Shown here piece after piece: positions 53,151 to 62,121 of a stretch of DNA of 64,000 nucleotides. The DNA comes from Pseudolysobacter antarcticus (lineage in GTDB: Bacteria > Pseudomonadota > Gammaproteobacteria > Xanthomonadales > Rhodanobacteraceae), in assembly GCF_004168365.1 (NCBI RefSeq), contig NZ_CP035704.1, positions 3,596,001 to 3,660,000 of the forward strand, in the 5' to 3' direction. Made by a program: the position numbers and the translations under genes. Under the pieces are notes generated by a model. It did no database searches and was not told where the DNA came from. It worked only from the letters and a program-made list of their open reading frames with translations. How positions within the stretch are numbered: the stretch's first letter is position 1; every line of letters starts with the position of its first letter.

Positions 53151-54515
53151 ATGGGCAAATTGTTCTGGCGCATTTTTTTATTGTTCTCGACCACCGCCGT
53201 GGTGTTGATCGTGGCGATGACGTGGGTCGCGATCAGCAATTTCGAGAACGAAAAAATTCCCGGGCTCGGCATCTCGCGCGCCGAAGCTGGCATGAACGAT
53301 CAACTGCGCCGCGCCGCGCAGGAACTCGCCAGCGGCGGTCAGGAAGGTTTGAGCATGTGGTTGCGAGGCATCGTCAACTACGGCCCGATTCAGCTCGCCG
53401 TGCTGGATGAGAATCGGCATGAGCTGCTCGGGCGCGCAATACCCGCCGAGATCGTCGAAACCGCTGCGCATACCACCGACGACAGCGGAGAGGTCAACGG
53501 CAAGCGCTTGCGCACGCGCTTGCTCGAGGGTCGCAACGGTGAGCGTTATGTCGCCGTCGCCTACTTCGAGGCCTCGCCGATTGCACGGCTTTTGTATTAC
53601 CGACCGCGCACGTCGTGGATGCAGTTTGGCTTGGCCTTTCTGCTCAGTGCATTCGCTGGCGTCGTGCTGGCGTATTACATCAGCGCGCCGCTGGATCGCA
53701 TCCGCCGCAGCACCAAGCGCTTCGCCTCTGGCGACCTTGATACACGTGTCGGCCGGCTACCCTTCGGTCGCAGCGAGGAGGTCGTCGCACTCGCATCCGA
53801 GTTCGACCAGATGGCCGCACGCATCAAAGAACTGATCGAAGGTCAGCGCCGTTTGGTGCGCGATATTTCGCACGAAATGCGCTCGCCACTCGCGCGCGCG
53901 CGGGTCGCGCTCGAGCTCGTGCGGCAGCAGGACGATGGCCGCAGCACGTCGCACCTCGATCGCATCGAACACGAGGCCGAACGCCTCGAATACATGATCT
54001 CGCAGGCGATCGAATTGTCGCGCATGGAAACCAGCACGATGCTGCGTATCGAGGACATCGAGCTTGATCAACTACTCGACGATATCGTCGCCAATGCCGC
54101 GTTCGAAATCCAGGTGGACAAGCGCAGCATCCGCATCGAACAGACACGCGCAATCACCGTGCAGGGCGAACGCGAAGTGCTGCACAGCGCGATCGAAAAT
54201 ATCGTGCGTAACGCGTTGCGTTATACCGCCGCAGACAGCAGCGTGGCGGTGCGCCTCGATACGCATCTGGTCGAACAACGCCAGCTCGCACGGATTCGTG
54301 TGCAGGATCACGGCCCCGGCGTTTCGGCCAGCGATTGCGACAAGATTTTCGAACCGTTTTATCGCACTGATGCCGCACGCCAGCGCACTAGCGGCGGTAG
54401 CGGACTCGGGCTCGCGATCGCGCGCCGCGGCATCGAGCGACAACGCGGCCAGATCAAGGCGCGCAACGGCGAAAAAGGCGGCCTCGAAGTGGAAATCCTG
54501 CTACCCGTCGTTTGA
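53151..54515 (+). CDS. sensor histidine kinase (CpxA-like)
   Basis: This is an inner-membrane kinase of 454 residues. The first membrane helix (about 5-25) and second (about 160-180) enclose a periplasmic sensor of about 130 residues. A HAMP domain follows (YYISAPLDRIRRSTKRFASG), then the H-box RDISHEMRSPLARARVAL with the phosphorylated His near 240, the N-box SAIENIVRNALRYT, and the G boxes DHGPGVS and SGGSGLGLAIARR. It is the cognate kinase of the upstream CpxR-like regulator and most resembles CpxA. The stimulus is probably envelope stress, but this is inference. The chosen ATG at 53151 removes an unlikely hydrophilic extension from 53097. Confidence 0.88.
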   Translation: MGKLFWRIFLLFSTTAVVLIVAMTWVAISNFENEKIPGLGISRAEAGMNDQLRRAAQELASGGQEGLSMWLRGIVNYGPIQLAVLDENRHELLGRAIPAEIVETAAHTTDDSGEVNGKRLRTRLLEGRNGERYVAVAYFEASPIARLLYYRPRTSWMQFGLAFLLSAFAGVVLAYYISAPLDRIRRSTKRFASGDLDTRVGRLPFGRSEEVVALASEFDQMAARIKELIEGQRRLVRDISHEMRSPLARARVALELVRQQDDGRSTSHLDRIEHEAERLEYMISQAIELSRMETSTMLRIEDIELDQLLDDIVANAAFEIQVDKRSIRIEQTRAITVQGEREVLHSAIENIVRNALRYTAADSSVAVRLDTHLVEQRQLARIRVQDHGPGVSASDCDKIFEPFYRTDAARQRTSGGSGLGLAIARRGIERQRGQIKARNGEKGGLEVEILLPVV

Positions 54516-54576
54516 GTAAGCGCTGAGTTAGTGATGCCATAATGCGTCGAGTAATCTTCCCGGCTGGCTGAGAAAC

Positions 54577-55242
54577 ATGCGGATTCTTTTGGTCGAAGAT
54601 GCCCTGCCCTTGCGCGACGCACTGGCGAACAGCCTGATCGATGACGGTCATGTCGTTGACTGCGCAGGTGACGGCGCCGAGGCGCTTGGTTTCATCGGCG
54701 GCTACAACTACGAGATCGTGGTGCTGGATCTAATGCTGCCGCGCGTCGATGGCTTGACAGTGCTACGCAAGCTGCGCGAATCCGGACGCGACTCGCGTGT
54801 GCTCGTGCTGTCTGCACGCGATCACGTCAACGACCGCGTGCAGGCACTCAATCTCGGTGCCGACGATTACCTCGTCAAACCTTTCGCCATCGACGAGTTG
54901 CGCGCGCGCATCAATGCGCTGAGTCGACGCGCATTAAGCCACGGCGAAATGCGCCTGCTGGTCGGCGATCTCGAAGTCGATACCTCCATCCGCTTGGCAA
55001 AAGCGCGTGGCGAACCACTCGCGCTGTCGCCGAAAGAATATGCGCTGCTCGAAGCGCTGGTGCGTGAGCGTGGACGTGTGCACAGCCGCCAGAGTTTGTT
55101 CGAGCGCATTTACGATTCGAAGAGCGAGGCGTCGGATCGCGTCGTCGAAGTATTGATCAGCACCTTGCGCGCCAAACTCTTGCGCGCCGGACTCAAGGAC
55201 ATCATCGAAACGCGGCGCGGTTATGGTTATCTGGTTTCGTAG
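54577..55242 (+). CDS. OmpR-family response regulator (PhoP/QseB-like)
   Basis: This is a regulator of 221 residues with receiver motifs LLVEDALPLRDAL, phospho-acceptor D51 in VVLDLMLPRVDGL, LVLSARD and LVKPFAIDEL. A winged-helix domain (about 125-220) follows, with LSPKEYALLEALVRERGRV, SDRVVEVLISTLRAKLL and ETRRGYGYLVS. The pattern is closest to the PhoP/QseB/TctD group. The ATG is preceded by GAGAAAC. The histidine kinase gene begins inside its last codons (20-base overlap), so the two are translated together. It lies 61 bases behind the first two-component system, suggesting a possible four-gene transcript. Confidence 0.88.
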   Translation: MRILLVEDALPLRDALANSLIDDGHVVDCAGDGAEALGFIGGYNYEIVVLDLMLPRVDGLTVLRKLRESGRDSRVLVLSARDHVNDRVQALNLGADDYLVKPFAIDELRARINALSRRALSHGEMRLLVGDLEVDTSIRLAKARGEPLALSPKEYALLEALVRERGRVHSRQSLFERIYDSKSEASDRVVEVLISTLRAKLLRAGLKDIIETRRGYGYLVS

Positions 55243-56686
55243 TTTACTGCGCCGATCGATCCGCATGCGCCTGACCATCACGCTGTGCGTGGGTCTGGGC
55301 GTGATGCTCGCGGCGATTTTTGTCAGCTTCGATTATGTCATCGGCGCTGAAACCTTCGGCCGTTTCGATGCTGGACTGGAAACCCAGGCGCGCGCAATCG
55401 CCGCGATCCTTGCCGATGCGCCACGCGACATTACAACTGGCGCGGTCGATCCACTGAATGCCCAGCTGCAGCGCGAAATTCGCACCGATTTTTTTCAGGT
55501 GTGGGACGGCAATGGGAAGTCATTGCAGAAGTCCGACTCGTGCGGCGCCGACAATCTGCGGCAACCGAAAAAATTCGAGGCCAGAGACACCACGTTCTAC
55601 AACGCGCGGTTGCCGGATGGCCTGCTCGGTCGCGCCGTGGCATTGCGCCTGAACTTGCCCGAGCACAGCTACGCACAGCCGCTGACGATTGTAGTTTCCG
55701 AACAGCGCGAGGAGATCGACGATCTCGAAAGATACGCGCATTACGCACTGTTGATCGGCATCGTGCTCGCGCTGCTCATGACCACCGCACTCGCGGCCAT
55801 CGCGGTGCAACGCGGCCTGCATCCGCTCGAACGTTTTGGCGCTAGCGCTGCGTTACTCACGCCGCAGAATCTGACCACCGATTTCGATCTCGCGGCGATG
55901 CCGCAGGAACTCGCGCCCGTCGCACGCACGCTCAACGATGCGTTCGCGCGCTTGCTCGCGGCGGTCGAACGCGAGCGCGGATTTGCACGCGCGGTGGCGC
56001 ATGAATTGCGCACGCCGCTGGCGGTGATGCGCACCGTCACCGAACACAGCCTGAGCCATAGCGAATCCGACTCCGCACGCAAAAGCCTCACTACTCTGCT
56101 GACCACCGTCGATGGCATGACGCGCTCGGTGGACGGCTTGTTGTCACTCGTGCGCTACGAAGCCGGGCTGGATCAGATCGAAGAAGAACCGGTCGAACTC
56201 GGCGGCCTAATCACGAGTCAACTCGGCCTGCTGCAACAGCGCATCGGCGCGCGGCATCTGCGAATTCTCAGTAGCGTGCCGAAAGAAGCGTGGGTGCTTA
56301 GCGATACCGCGCTGCTCGAGCGCATCGTCGCCAACCTGCTGGTGAATGCGGTGGATTACGCCGAGCAGGACAGTGATTTATTCATCAGTATCGACAACAC
56401 CGAAACTGCCGACAGCAATGTCGCGAGCCTGGAATTCCGCAACGCCGCGCCGAGTCTGACCGAACAGGATCTACAACATTTCGGCGAACGCTACTGGCGC
56501 AAGAACGACGAAAACGAAACCATCCCGCACGGCGGCCTGGGCCTCGCACTAACCCGCGCACTCGCCGCCGCCCTCGGTGTGGAGCTCGAGTTCGCGCTGC
56601 ACGGCGGTTACCTGTGCGCGCGTATCACGCAGCTCAAAGCGATTGCGTTTATTCATGCACAATCCGATGCCAATCAAGAAAGCTGA
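55223..56686 (+). CDS. sensor histidine kinase (QseC/PhoQ-like)
   Basis: This is an inner-membrane kinase of 487 residues with two membrane helices (about 17-40 and 172-195) around a periplasmic sensor of about 130 residues. The HAMP-like linker is weak. The H-box is RAVAHELRTPLAVMRTVTEH (His near 260), the N-box ERIVANLLVNAVDYAE, and the final G box GGLGLALTRALAAAL. The D/G1 box is poorly conserved (the region reads SLEFRNAAPSLTEQDL), which is worth noting for ATP binding but occurs in some QseC-like kinases. The start may be ATG at 55223, overlapping the regulator gene, or ATG at 55265. Confidence 0.85.
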   Translation: MVIWFRSLLRRSIRMRLTITLCVGLGVMLAAIFVSFDYVIGAETFGRFDAGLETQARAIAAILADAPRDITTGAVDPLNAQLQREIRTDFFQVWDGNGKSLQKSDSCGADNLRQPKKFEARDTTFYNARLPDGLLGRAVALRLNLPEHSYAQPLTIVVSEQREEIDDLERYAHYALLIGIVLALLMTTALAAIAVQRGLHPLERFGASAALLTPQNLTTDFDLAAMPQELAPVARTLNDAFARLLAAVERERGFARAVAHELRTPLAVMRTVTEHSLSHSESDSARKSLTTLLTTVDGMTRSVDGLLSLVRYEAGLDQIEEEPVELGGLITSQLGLLQQRIGARHLRILSSVPKEAWVLSDTALLERIVANLLVNAVDYAEQDSDLFISIDNTETADSNVASLEFRNAAPSLTEQDLQHFGERYWRKNDENETIPHGGLGLALTRALAAALGVELEFALHGGYLCARITQLKAIAFIHAQSDANQES

Positions 56687-56898
56687 TTCTGGAATGACAT
56701 CTAAAGCGCAGTCATCTCCTTTCGTTTTTACAAGAAATTTTCGGTAACGTTTTTTGAGTGAACGGCCCGCGCATAATTTTGTTGATTACGAACGAGGCGC
56801 CGCAGCGCTTGCAATAAGCCCGTTCGGCGCCCACATGCTTTCCGTGTAAGCCAGTCAGTACCAGCCCGGTCTGATTGGCATATTCAAAGGAGAATCGC

Positions 56899-57552
56899 AT
56901 GTTGGGTATAGGTGCTTTTAAACAACGCATGCCGTCGGCGGAAAACGCCTTGCCGGGGCGTGATGTCGCGATGCCGGTGGTCAATCGTCATTTCATCAGC
57001 GGGCGTCCGATTCAGGGTGAGTTCGTGGGCCTCAAGCGCGTGCAGTTCGGCATGGGTTGCTTCTGGGGCGTGGAACGCAAGTTCTGGGATCTGCCGGGCG
57101 TGTTCACCACGGCGGTGGGTTATGCGGGCGGCATCACGCCGAATCCGACTTACGAGGAAGTCTGCAGCGGCCAGACCGGGCACAACGAAGTCGTACTGGT
57201 GGTTTACGATCCTGCCGTGATCACGTTTGAAGCGCTGTTGAAAACCTTCTGGGAAAACCATGATCCCACTCAAGGCATGGCGCAGGGCAACGATCGTGGC
57301 ACGCAATATCGCTCGGGCATTTATTGCTACGACGAAACGCAGCGTATCGCGGCCGAGGCTTCACGTAATGATTTCCAGGCCGCGTTGAACCGCTCGGGTT
57401 TTGGTGCCATCACTACCGAAATCGAAGCGGCCGGGCCGTTCTATTACGCCGAGGATTATCACCAGCAATACCTCGCCAAGAATCCGAACGGTTATTGCGG
57501 CATCGGTGGCACCGGTGTGTTGTGTCCGATCGGAATTGCGCAGACGGCCTGA
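56899..57552 (+). CDS. msrA: peptide-methionine (S)-S-oxide reductase
   Basis: This is a repair enzyme of 217 residues reducing methionine-S-sulfoxide in proteins. The catalytic motif [12 protein letters not shown] has C54. [22 protein letters not shown] and [15 protein letters not shown] are strongly conserved, and the C-terminus [15 protein letters not shown] supplies the resolving cysteines, as in the longer E. coli-type MsrA. The ATG at 56899 has AGGAG eight bases upstream. A perfect 13-bp inverted repeat follows its stop. Confidence 0.95.
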   Translation: MLGIGAFKQRMPSAENALPGRDVAMPVVNRHFISGRPIQGEFVGLKRVQFGMGCFWGVERKFWDLPGVFTTAVGYAGGITPNPTYEEVCSGQTGHNEVVLVVYDPAVITFEALLKTFWENHDPTQGMAQGNDRGTQYRSGIYCYDETQRIAAEASRNDFQAALNRSGFGAITTEIEAAGPFYYAEDYHQQYLAKNPNGYCGIGGTGVLCPIGIAQTA

Positions 57553-57563
57553 AGTTAAAGCAG

Positions 57564-57599
57564 CGCCGCTGCGAGGCGGATTTAATCCTCGCAGCGGCG
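57564..57599. terminator. bidirectional hairpin between msrA and the S10 peptidase gene
   Basis: CGCCGCTGCGAGG (57564-57576) pairs perfectly with CCTCGCAGCGGCG (57587-57599) around a 10-base loop. There is no T tract on either side. Its position between two convergent stops makes a terminator or mRNA-end stabiliser likely. Confidence 0.6.
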
Positions 57600-57604
57600 A
57601 CTGA

Positions 57605-59182
57605 CTATTGCGTAACCGCTGAATCGTAGAACTTCGCCAGGTCGATCTTGAACTGCTTCAACGCATCGGTATTGAGATACACCATGTGACCTGACGGGTA
57701 ATACGTGAAGCTCAAATTCTGGCGCAGGTTGGGTTCGAGTTGCATGTGCGCGAGATCGAATTCGGTCGAGAAAAACGGCGTCGCCAGATCGAAATAGCCG
57801 TTCGCCGACAGCACCTTCAGATGCGGATTTTCACGCATCGCCTGACCGAGATCGCCCGCGGTGTACGCCATCAATAACGGGCGCTCGCTGTCGGGCGCCT
57901 TGTGGTGCCAGTCCCAGGCTTTGCCGATCTCGCCATTGGTTGGCAGATAGGCAAGCTCGGTGGTGTATTTGAGCTGGTTGCCGAGATAGTCGTGGAACGC
58001 GCCAACCATCGCGCCGGCCATGCCGGTGTCGGAGGCATCGTACTCCGGATTTTCGCCGGCGGTGTCGATGTCGACACCTTCAAAGCGCGCATCGTAACGG
58101 CCCATCGTGAGCCCTTGGCCACGCAGCAATTCCTTGCGGAAGCGCGATGGATTCACGCGCAGTTTCGCTTCCTTGATGAAGGCCACCGAAAGGCCGGTGT
58201 ACTGGCTGAGTTTTTGCGCGATCGCATCGGCGCGCGTGGTGCTGAGGTTGTGTCCTTGCGCCAGCGCGGGGCCGTATTCATCGGTGGCAAAACGTCGCAC
58301 TTCATCAAGAAACGGCGCGATCTCGGCGGGCTTGTTGGCGACCTTGTTGTGATACCACGCGATCGCCGCATAGCTCGGCAGATAACTCGTATAGACCTGA
58401 TCGAGGCCCGGGAAACGCGAACCATAATTGAGGATAGACGACAGCAGCACCACGCCGTTGATCGCCATGCCTTGTTTCTGCAGCACATACACCAGCGCCG
58501 CCGAACGTGGTGTGCCGTAGGATTCGCCGAACAGGAATTTCGGCGAGCCCCAGCGATTGTTCAGCGTGACGTAGCGTGTGATCGCCTTGGCGAACGCCTG
58601 CACATCCTGATCGACGCCCCAGAAATCTTTCGGTTTGCCTTCACCCACCGGGCGCGAGAAACCGGCACCGATCGCGTCAATGAAAACCAGATCGGATTTA
58701 TCCAGCAAGGTATCGGCGTTGTCGATCAGATGAAATGGCGCGGGCGACGTCGCCTGCGGACTTTCGGTGGTCACGCGCACCGGCGCGAGCGAGCCCATAT
58801 GCAGCCAGACGCTGGATGATCCCGGTCCGCCGTTATAGAAAAACGTGACCGGACGCTTGGCCGCATTCTTGTTGTTATCGTTCTTGTTGTTATCTGCCGT
58901 GTAGGCGACATAAAAAACGCTGGCGATAGGTTTGCTCTTGTCATCGCGAATCAAAACCGTGCCCGCGGTCGCGGTGTAGTTGATCGAATGTCCGCCGACG
59001 CTCACCGCATGATGTGTTTCGGATTTTGCTTCGGGCGGAATGGGTTCTTCTTTTTTCTTCGGATCCGGTTTTCCATCGGTGTGCGCGCTATCCGCATCCT
59101 TGGCTTGATCCTGCGCAAATGCGGGTACGGCGAATCCCAATAACGTGGACAACATCAGGCTGATGAACAAGATACGTGGCAT
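57605..59182 (-). CDS. secreted S10-family serine carboxypeptidase
   Basis: This is an exported protein of 525 residues with a signal peptide (MPRILFISLMLSTLLGFAVP, cleavage near AFAQ). A Lys/Asp/Pro-rich linker precedes the alpha/beta-hydrolase domain. The oxyanion motif FFYNGGPGSSSVW, nucleophile FGESYGTPRSA, acid NGYFDLATPF and histidine YYPSGHMVYL are all present in order, so the enzyme should be active. Family members remove C-terminal amino acids, in bacteria usually at acidic pH in the periplasm or outside. The ATG at 59182 is chosen over TTG at 59188 because GGGGAAT lies at suitable distance. A TATACT box on the minus strand at 59215-59210 may be its -10. Confidence 0.9.
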   Translation of the reverse strand: MPRILFISLMLSTLLGFAVPAFAQDQAKDADSAHTDGKPDPKKKEEPIPPEAKSETHHAVSVGGHSINYTATAGTVLIRDDKSKPIASVFYVAYTADNNKNDNNKNAAKRPVTFFYNGGPGSSSVWLHMGSLAPVRVTTESPQATSPAPFHLIDNADTLLDKSDLVFIDAIGAGFSRPVGEGKPKDFWGVDQDVQAFAKAITRYVTLNNRWGSPKFLFGESYGTPRSAALVYVLQKQGMAINGVVLLSSILNYGSRFPGLDQVYTSYLPSYAAIAWYHNKVANKPAEIAPFLDEVRRFATDEYGPALAQGHNLSTTRADAIAQKLSQYTGLSVAFIKEAKLRVNPSRFRKELLRGQGLTMGRYDARFEGVDIDTAGENPEYDASDTGMAGAMVGAFHDYLGNQLKYTTELAYLPTNGEIGKAWDWHHKAPDSERPLLMAYTAGDLGQAMRENPHLKVLSANGYFDLATPFFSTEFDLAHMQLEPNLRQNLSFTYYPSGHMVYLNTDALKQFKIDLAKFYDSAVTQ

Positions 59183-59480
59183 GGTCAATATTCCCCGGCA
59201 GTAACGGGCAGTATAATTTTGGCCTGCCCAATCGCGCGACTATATCAAGCCGCTGCGCGTGGGCCAGTGTGGACAAAGCACATTTGCGTGTCTTTACGTT
59301 TTTGCGGTTGATGTATCGAGTTTTTTGAAAACTTGCAGCGCGCAAAGGCATGGAAATGAGCTGTCATCTCAGCGCAGACCGGAATCCGGTTCTTGATGCA
59401 TCGGATGACACATCTGGATAGCCTGCGCTGGGATACCGGCTCATATTTGTACGCATAGAGAAGCGTTTTGACCGATGCCA
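59183..59480. other. intergenic region between S10 peptidase and TetR genes
   Basis: This is a divergent promoter region. Apart from the TATACT box at 59210-59215 (minus strand) and the TetR promoter just to the right, I see no gene or hairpin in these roughly 300 bases. Confidence 0.5.
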
Positions 59481-59509
59481 TTGAAATTAATTAACCAGTT
59501 AATTATAAT
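59481..59509 (+). promoter_or_regulatory. promoter and operator of the TetR export operon
   Basis: TTGAAA (59481-59486) and a perfect TATAAT (59504-59509) are separated by 17 bases. The perfect palindrome TAATTAACcaGTTAATTA (59488-59505) fills the spacer and touches the -10. This is ideal placement for repression by the TetR product. The expected transcript start is near 59516, which is the ATG itself. Confidence 0.85.
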
Positions 59510-59515
59510 TTTGGG

Positions 59516-60193
59516 ATGGTCAAGCCTGCACAACCACGCAAGCCCCGCCGCCCCGGTCGACCAACACAGTCGACCGATGCCGACATGCGCACGCAAGTGC
59601 TGGATGCGGCCGTCGCGCTGTTTGCCGAGCGCGGCGTGATCGCCACGCCGCTGCGTGCGATAGCCACGAAAGCAGGCGTTACTCCGGCGTTGCTGCATTA
59701 TTATTTCGGCAGCAAGGACGCCATGGTCGAGGCGTTGCTGGATGAGCGCATCGCGCCATTTATCGCAATCTCGACCGCGCCCTTGCAAGGACCGACTAAA
59801 AGCCCGTGCACCACGTTGCTGGCTTTTCTCGAAGGACATATGCGCAATATCGCGGCGCATCCATGGCTGCCGCGATTGATGGTGCGCGAAGTGCTCAGCG
59901 AGGGCGGCGTTTTGCGCGAGCGGATCGTCAAGCAGTTCAGCGGAGCGATCGCCAAAGGCTTGGTGAAACTGATCGAACAAGCGCAGGCGCTCGGCGAGAT
60001 TCGTGCTGATCTCGATCCGCGCCTGCTCAGTTTGTCGCTGGTGAGTCTGGCGGTATTTCCGTTTGCCACCGCGCCGATCTGGCGCGACGTATTCAAGGCA
60101 CCGGCAAGTCGTGTGAATGCAGATAGCTTGATCGCGCACACCATGGCGTTGGTGCGCAGCGCTTTGGAGGTGAAACGTGTCAAAACAAAATAG
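59516..60193 (+). CDS. TetR/AcrR-family transcriptional regulator
   Basis: This is a regulator of 225 residues. A basic Pro/Arg-rich N-terminal arm (about 1-22) precedes the TetR helix-turn-helix (about 24-70: MRTQVLDAAVALFAERGVIA, then LRAIATKAGVTPALLHYYFGSK). The C-terminal ligand domain follows. It heads an operon with a HlyD-type lipoprotein, an ABC ATPase and a permease, like the CecR-YbhGFSR group of E. coli. The gene's own promoter carries a perfect palindrome, so autorepression is very likely. Because the -10 box ends seven bases before the ATG and no ribosome site exists, the mRNA appears leaderless. A start at ATG 59585 would lose the basic arm and has no ribosome site either. Confidence 0.9.
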   Translation: MVKPAQPRKPRRPGRPTQSTDADMRTQVLDAAVALFAERGVIATPLRAIATKAGVTPALLHYYFGSKDAMVEALLDERIAPFIAISTAPLQGPTKSPCTTLLAFLEGHMRNIAAHPWLPRLMVREVLSEGGVLRERIVKQFSGAIAKGLVKLIEQAQALGEIRADLDPRLLSLSLVSLAVFPFATAPIWRDVFKAPASRVNADSLIAHTMALVRSALEVKRVKTK

Positions 60194-61169
60194 ATCGCAT
60201 CGAAATCAGCGCGTGCTGATGGCGATTTTCACGAGCGCCTTGATTGCTGCGTGTAGCCATGATCCCGGCCCATCGCCGCTGATCGGTACGCTCGAATGGG
60301 ATCGCATCGCGGTGCCCGCCGAGGTATCCGAACCGATCACGCAAATCCTCGTCGCAGAGGGCGATCACGTCGAAGCCGATCAATTGCTGTTGACACTGGA
60401 TCCACGCCGCACCCAGGCGCAGGTGGATGGAATACAGGCGGATGTGCAACGCCTCACCGCGGCACTCGACGAATTGCGCCACGGCGCGCGTGCGGAAACC
60501 ATCGATGCCTCACGCGCCGCGCTGGCACGCACGCAGACCACGGCGGCAAATGCCAAGCTCGCGCGTGATCGCGCTGCCGATATCCGCAAGAAAGGACTCA
60601 ACAGTCAGGTCGATCTCGATAACGCCGAAACCGCGCTACGCCAGGCGAATGCCGATACGAATGTGGCACGTGCGAACCTCGCCGAGCTGCTGCACGGCAC
60701 ACGCAGCGAAGATCTCGCGCAGGGCGAAGCCGCACTCGCGCAAGCGCAGGCGAATCTCGCGCAACTGCAAATCACCTTGCAACGTTTGAGCGTGCACGCG
60801 CCGCGCGCCGGGCGCATCGACGCATTGCCGTACAAGCTCGGCGATCACCCGCCCGCAGGCGCGAGTGTCGCCAGTTTGCTGGTCGGCGAGGCGCCGTATG
60901 CGCGCGTGTTCGTGCCGGAACCGCGTCGCGCGCAATTGCAGCAAGGCGCACGTTTTACAGTGCAGGTGGATGGCGCGGCGCATGCGTTCACTGCAACCTT
61001 GGCGCGCATTCGCAGCGACGCGAGTTTCACGCCGTATTACGCGCTGACCGGCGAAGACGCTAGTCGCCTGACCTATCGTGCCGAACTCGTACTCGATGGC
61101 GCCGATGCACACAGTTTGCCCGCCGGCGTACCATGTCAGGCGCAGTTGCTCGACAATGCCAAACACTGA
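60177..61169 (+). CDS. HlyD/YbhG-family membrane fusion lipoprotein
   Basis: This is a periplasmic adaptor of 330 residues with an N-terminal lipobox (ALIAAC, Cys26) in place of a lasting membrane helix. The first lipoyl half (VPAEVSEPITQILVAEGDHV, then EADQLLLTLDP) is followed by a coiled-coil hairpin (about 80-205, rich in Ala/Gln heptads). The second lipoyl half and a beta-barrel (VHAPRAGRIDALPYKLGDHP) come after. It would link the inner-membrane ABC pump to an outer-membrane channel. The GTG start at 60177 lies inside the end of the TetR gene, with GGAGG seven bases before it. Its end overlaps the ATPase gene by 14 bases. Confidence 0.88.
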   Translation: MSKQNRSHRNQRVLMAIFTSALIAACSHDPGPSPLIGTLEWDRIAVPAEVSEPITQILVAEGDHVEADQLLLTLDPRRTQAQVDGIQADVQRLTAALDELRHGARAETIDASRAALARTQTTAANAKLARDRAADIRKKGLNSQVDLDNAETALRQANADTNVARANLAELLHGTRSEDLAQGEAALAQAQANLAQLQITLQRLSVHAPRAGRIDALPYKLGDHPPAGASVASLLVGEAPYARVFVPEPRRAQLQQGARFTVQVDGAAHAFTATLARIRSDASFTPYYALTGEDASRLTYRAELVLDGADAHSLPAGVPCQAQLLDNAKH

Positions 61170-62121
61170 TTCAAAAAATGCCATCGTCGCGCGCGGATTG
61201 ACGCGGCGCTTCGGCGACGTGATCGCGGTCGACAATCTCGACCTCACCGTCGAGCGTGCGCAGGTCTATGGTTTTCTCGGACCGAATGGTTCGGGCAAGT
61301 CCACCACGATTCGCATGTTGTGCGGCTTGTTGCTGCCGAGTTCCGGCGAGATCGAAGTGCTCGGCTACAAAATTCCGCAACAGGCCGAAGCGCTGAAACG
61401 CCGCATCGGTTACATGACGCAGAAGTTCTCGCTGTACGACGATCTGACCGTATTCGAAAACCTCGATTTTGTCGCCGCCGTGCACGAGCTCACGCGCGCC
61501 AACGCCCGTACGCGCATCGCCGAATTGCTCAAGGTGTATTGGCTTGAAGAACTGCGCGGACAACTCGCGGGCACGCTGTCCGGCGGCCAGAAACAGCGCC
61601 TCGCGCTGGCCGCTGCGGTGTTGCACAAACCGGAGTTGCTGTTGCTGGATGAGCCGACCAGCGCGGTCGATCCGCAGTCGCGGCGCGAGTTCTGGGATTC
61701 GCTGTTTGCGCTGGTCGATGCGGGCACCACGATTCTTGTTTCGACGCACTACATGGATGAAGCGGAGCGTTGTCATCGCCTCGCGATTCTCGATCGCGGT
61801 CGTTTGGTCGCCGATGGCGCGCCACGCGAACTCGCCGCTGCGTTGCCCGGACAGGCGTTGCTGGTCGAATGCGATGCGCCGCGTCGCGCGCAAAGTGCGT
61901 TGACCGGTTTCACGGGCATTACCGCGATGGCGCAGATCGGCGCAAGCCTGCGTGTGCTGGCAGACGGCGGAGACGAGCAACGCGTGCGGATCGCGCAACA
62001 TTTGCGAGAGGCCGGCATCGACGCGAAAGTGGAACCGACGATGGCGAATCTCGAAGATGTATTTGTCGCCGCGACTCGTCGATCTTCAGCCAGCGGCAGC
62101 GTCGCGGAGAAGAAATCATGA
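61156..62121 (+). CDS. ABC transporter ATP-binding protein (YbhF/CcmA-like)
   Basis: This is an ATPase of 321 residues with Walker A GFLGPNGSGKSTTIRML, Q-loop IGYMTQKFSLYDDL, signature LSGGQKQRLALA, Walker B LLLLDEPTSAVDP and H-loop LVSTHYMDEAE. The last about 80 residues form the extra C-terminal domain usual for drug- and lipid-exporting ABC-2 ATPases. Unlike YbhF of E. coli, which has two nucleotide-binding domains, only one is present, so the pump probably dimerises. The start ATG at 61156 overlaps the preceding gene, and the stop overlaps the permease start (ATGA). Confidence 0.92.
   Translation: MPNTDSKNAIVARGLTRRFGDVIAVDNLDLTVERAQVYGFLGPNGSGKSTTIRMLCGLLLPSSGEIEVLGYKIPQQAEALKRRIGYMTQKFSLYDDLTVFENLDFVAAVHELTRANARTRIAELLKVYWLEELRGQLAGTLSGGQKQRLALAAAVLHKPELLLLDEPTSAVDPQSRREFWDSLFALVDAGTTILVSTHYMDEAERCHRLAILDRGRLVADGAPRELAAALPGQALLVECDAPRRAQSALTGFTGITAMAQIGASLRVLADGGDEQRVRIAQHLREAGIDAKVEPTMANLEDVFVAATRRSSASGSVAEKKS

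Noticed and set aside
56712-56984. 90-codon minus-strand frame with a CKRC pair upstream of msrA
   Set aside because: It starts inside msrA, lacks a ribosome site and would need a second CxxC for a zinc ribbon.
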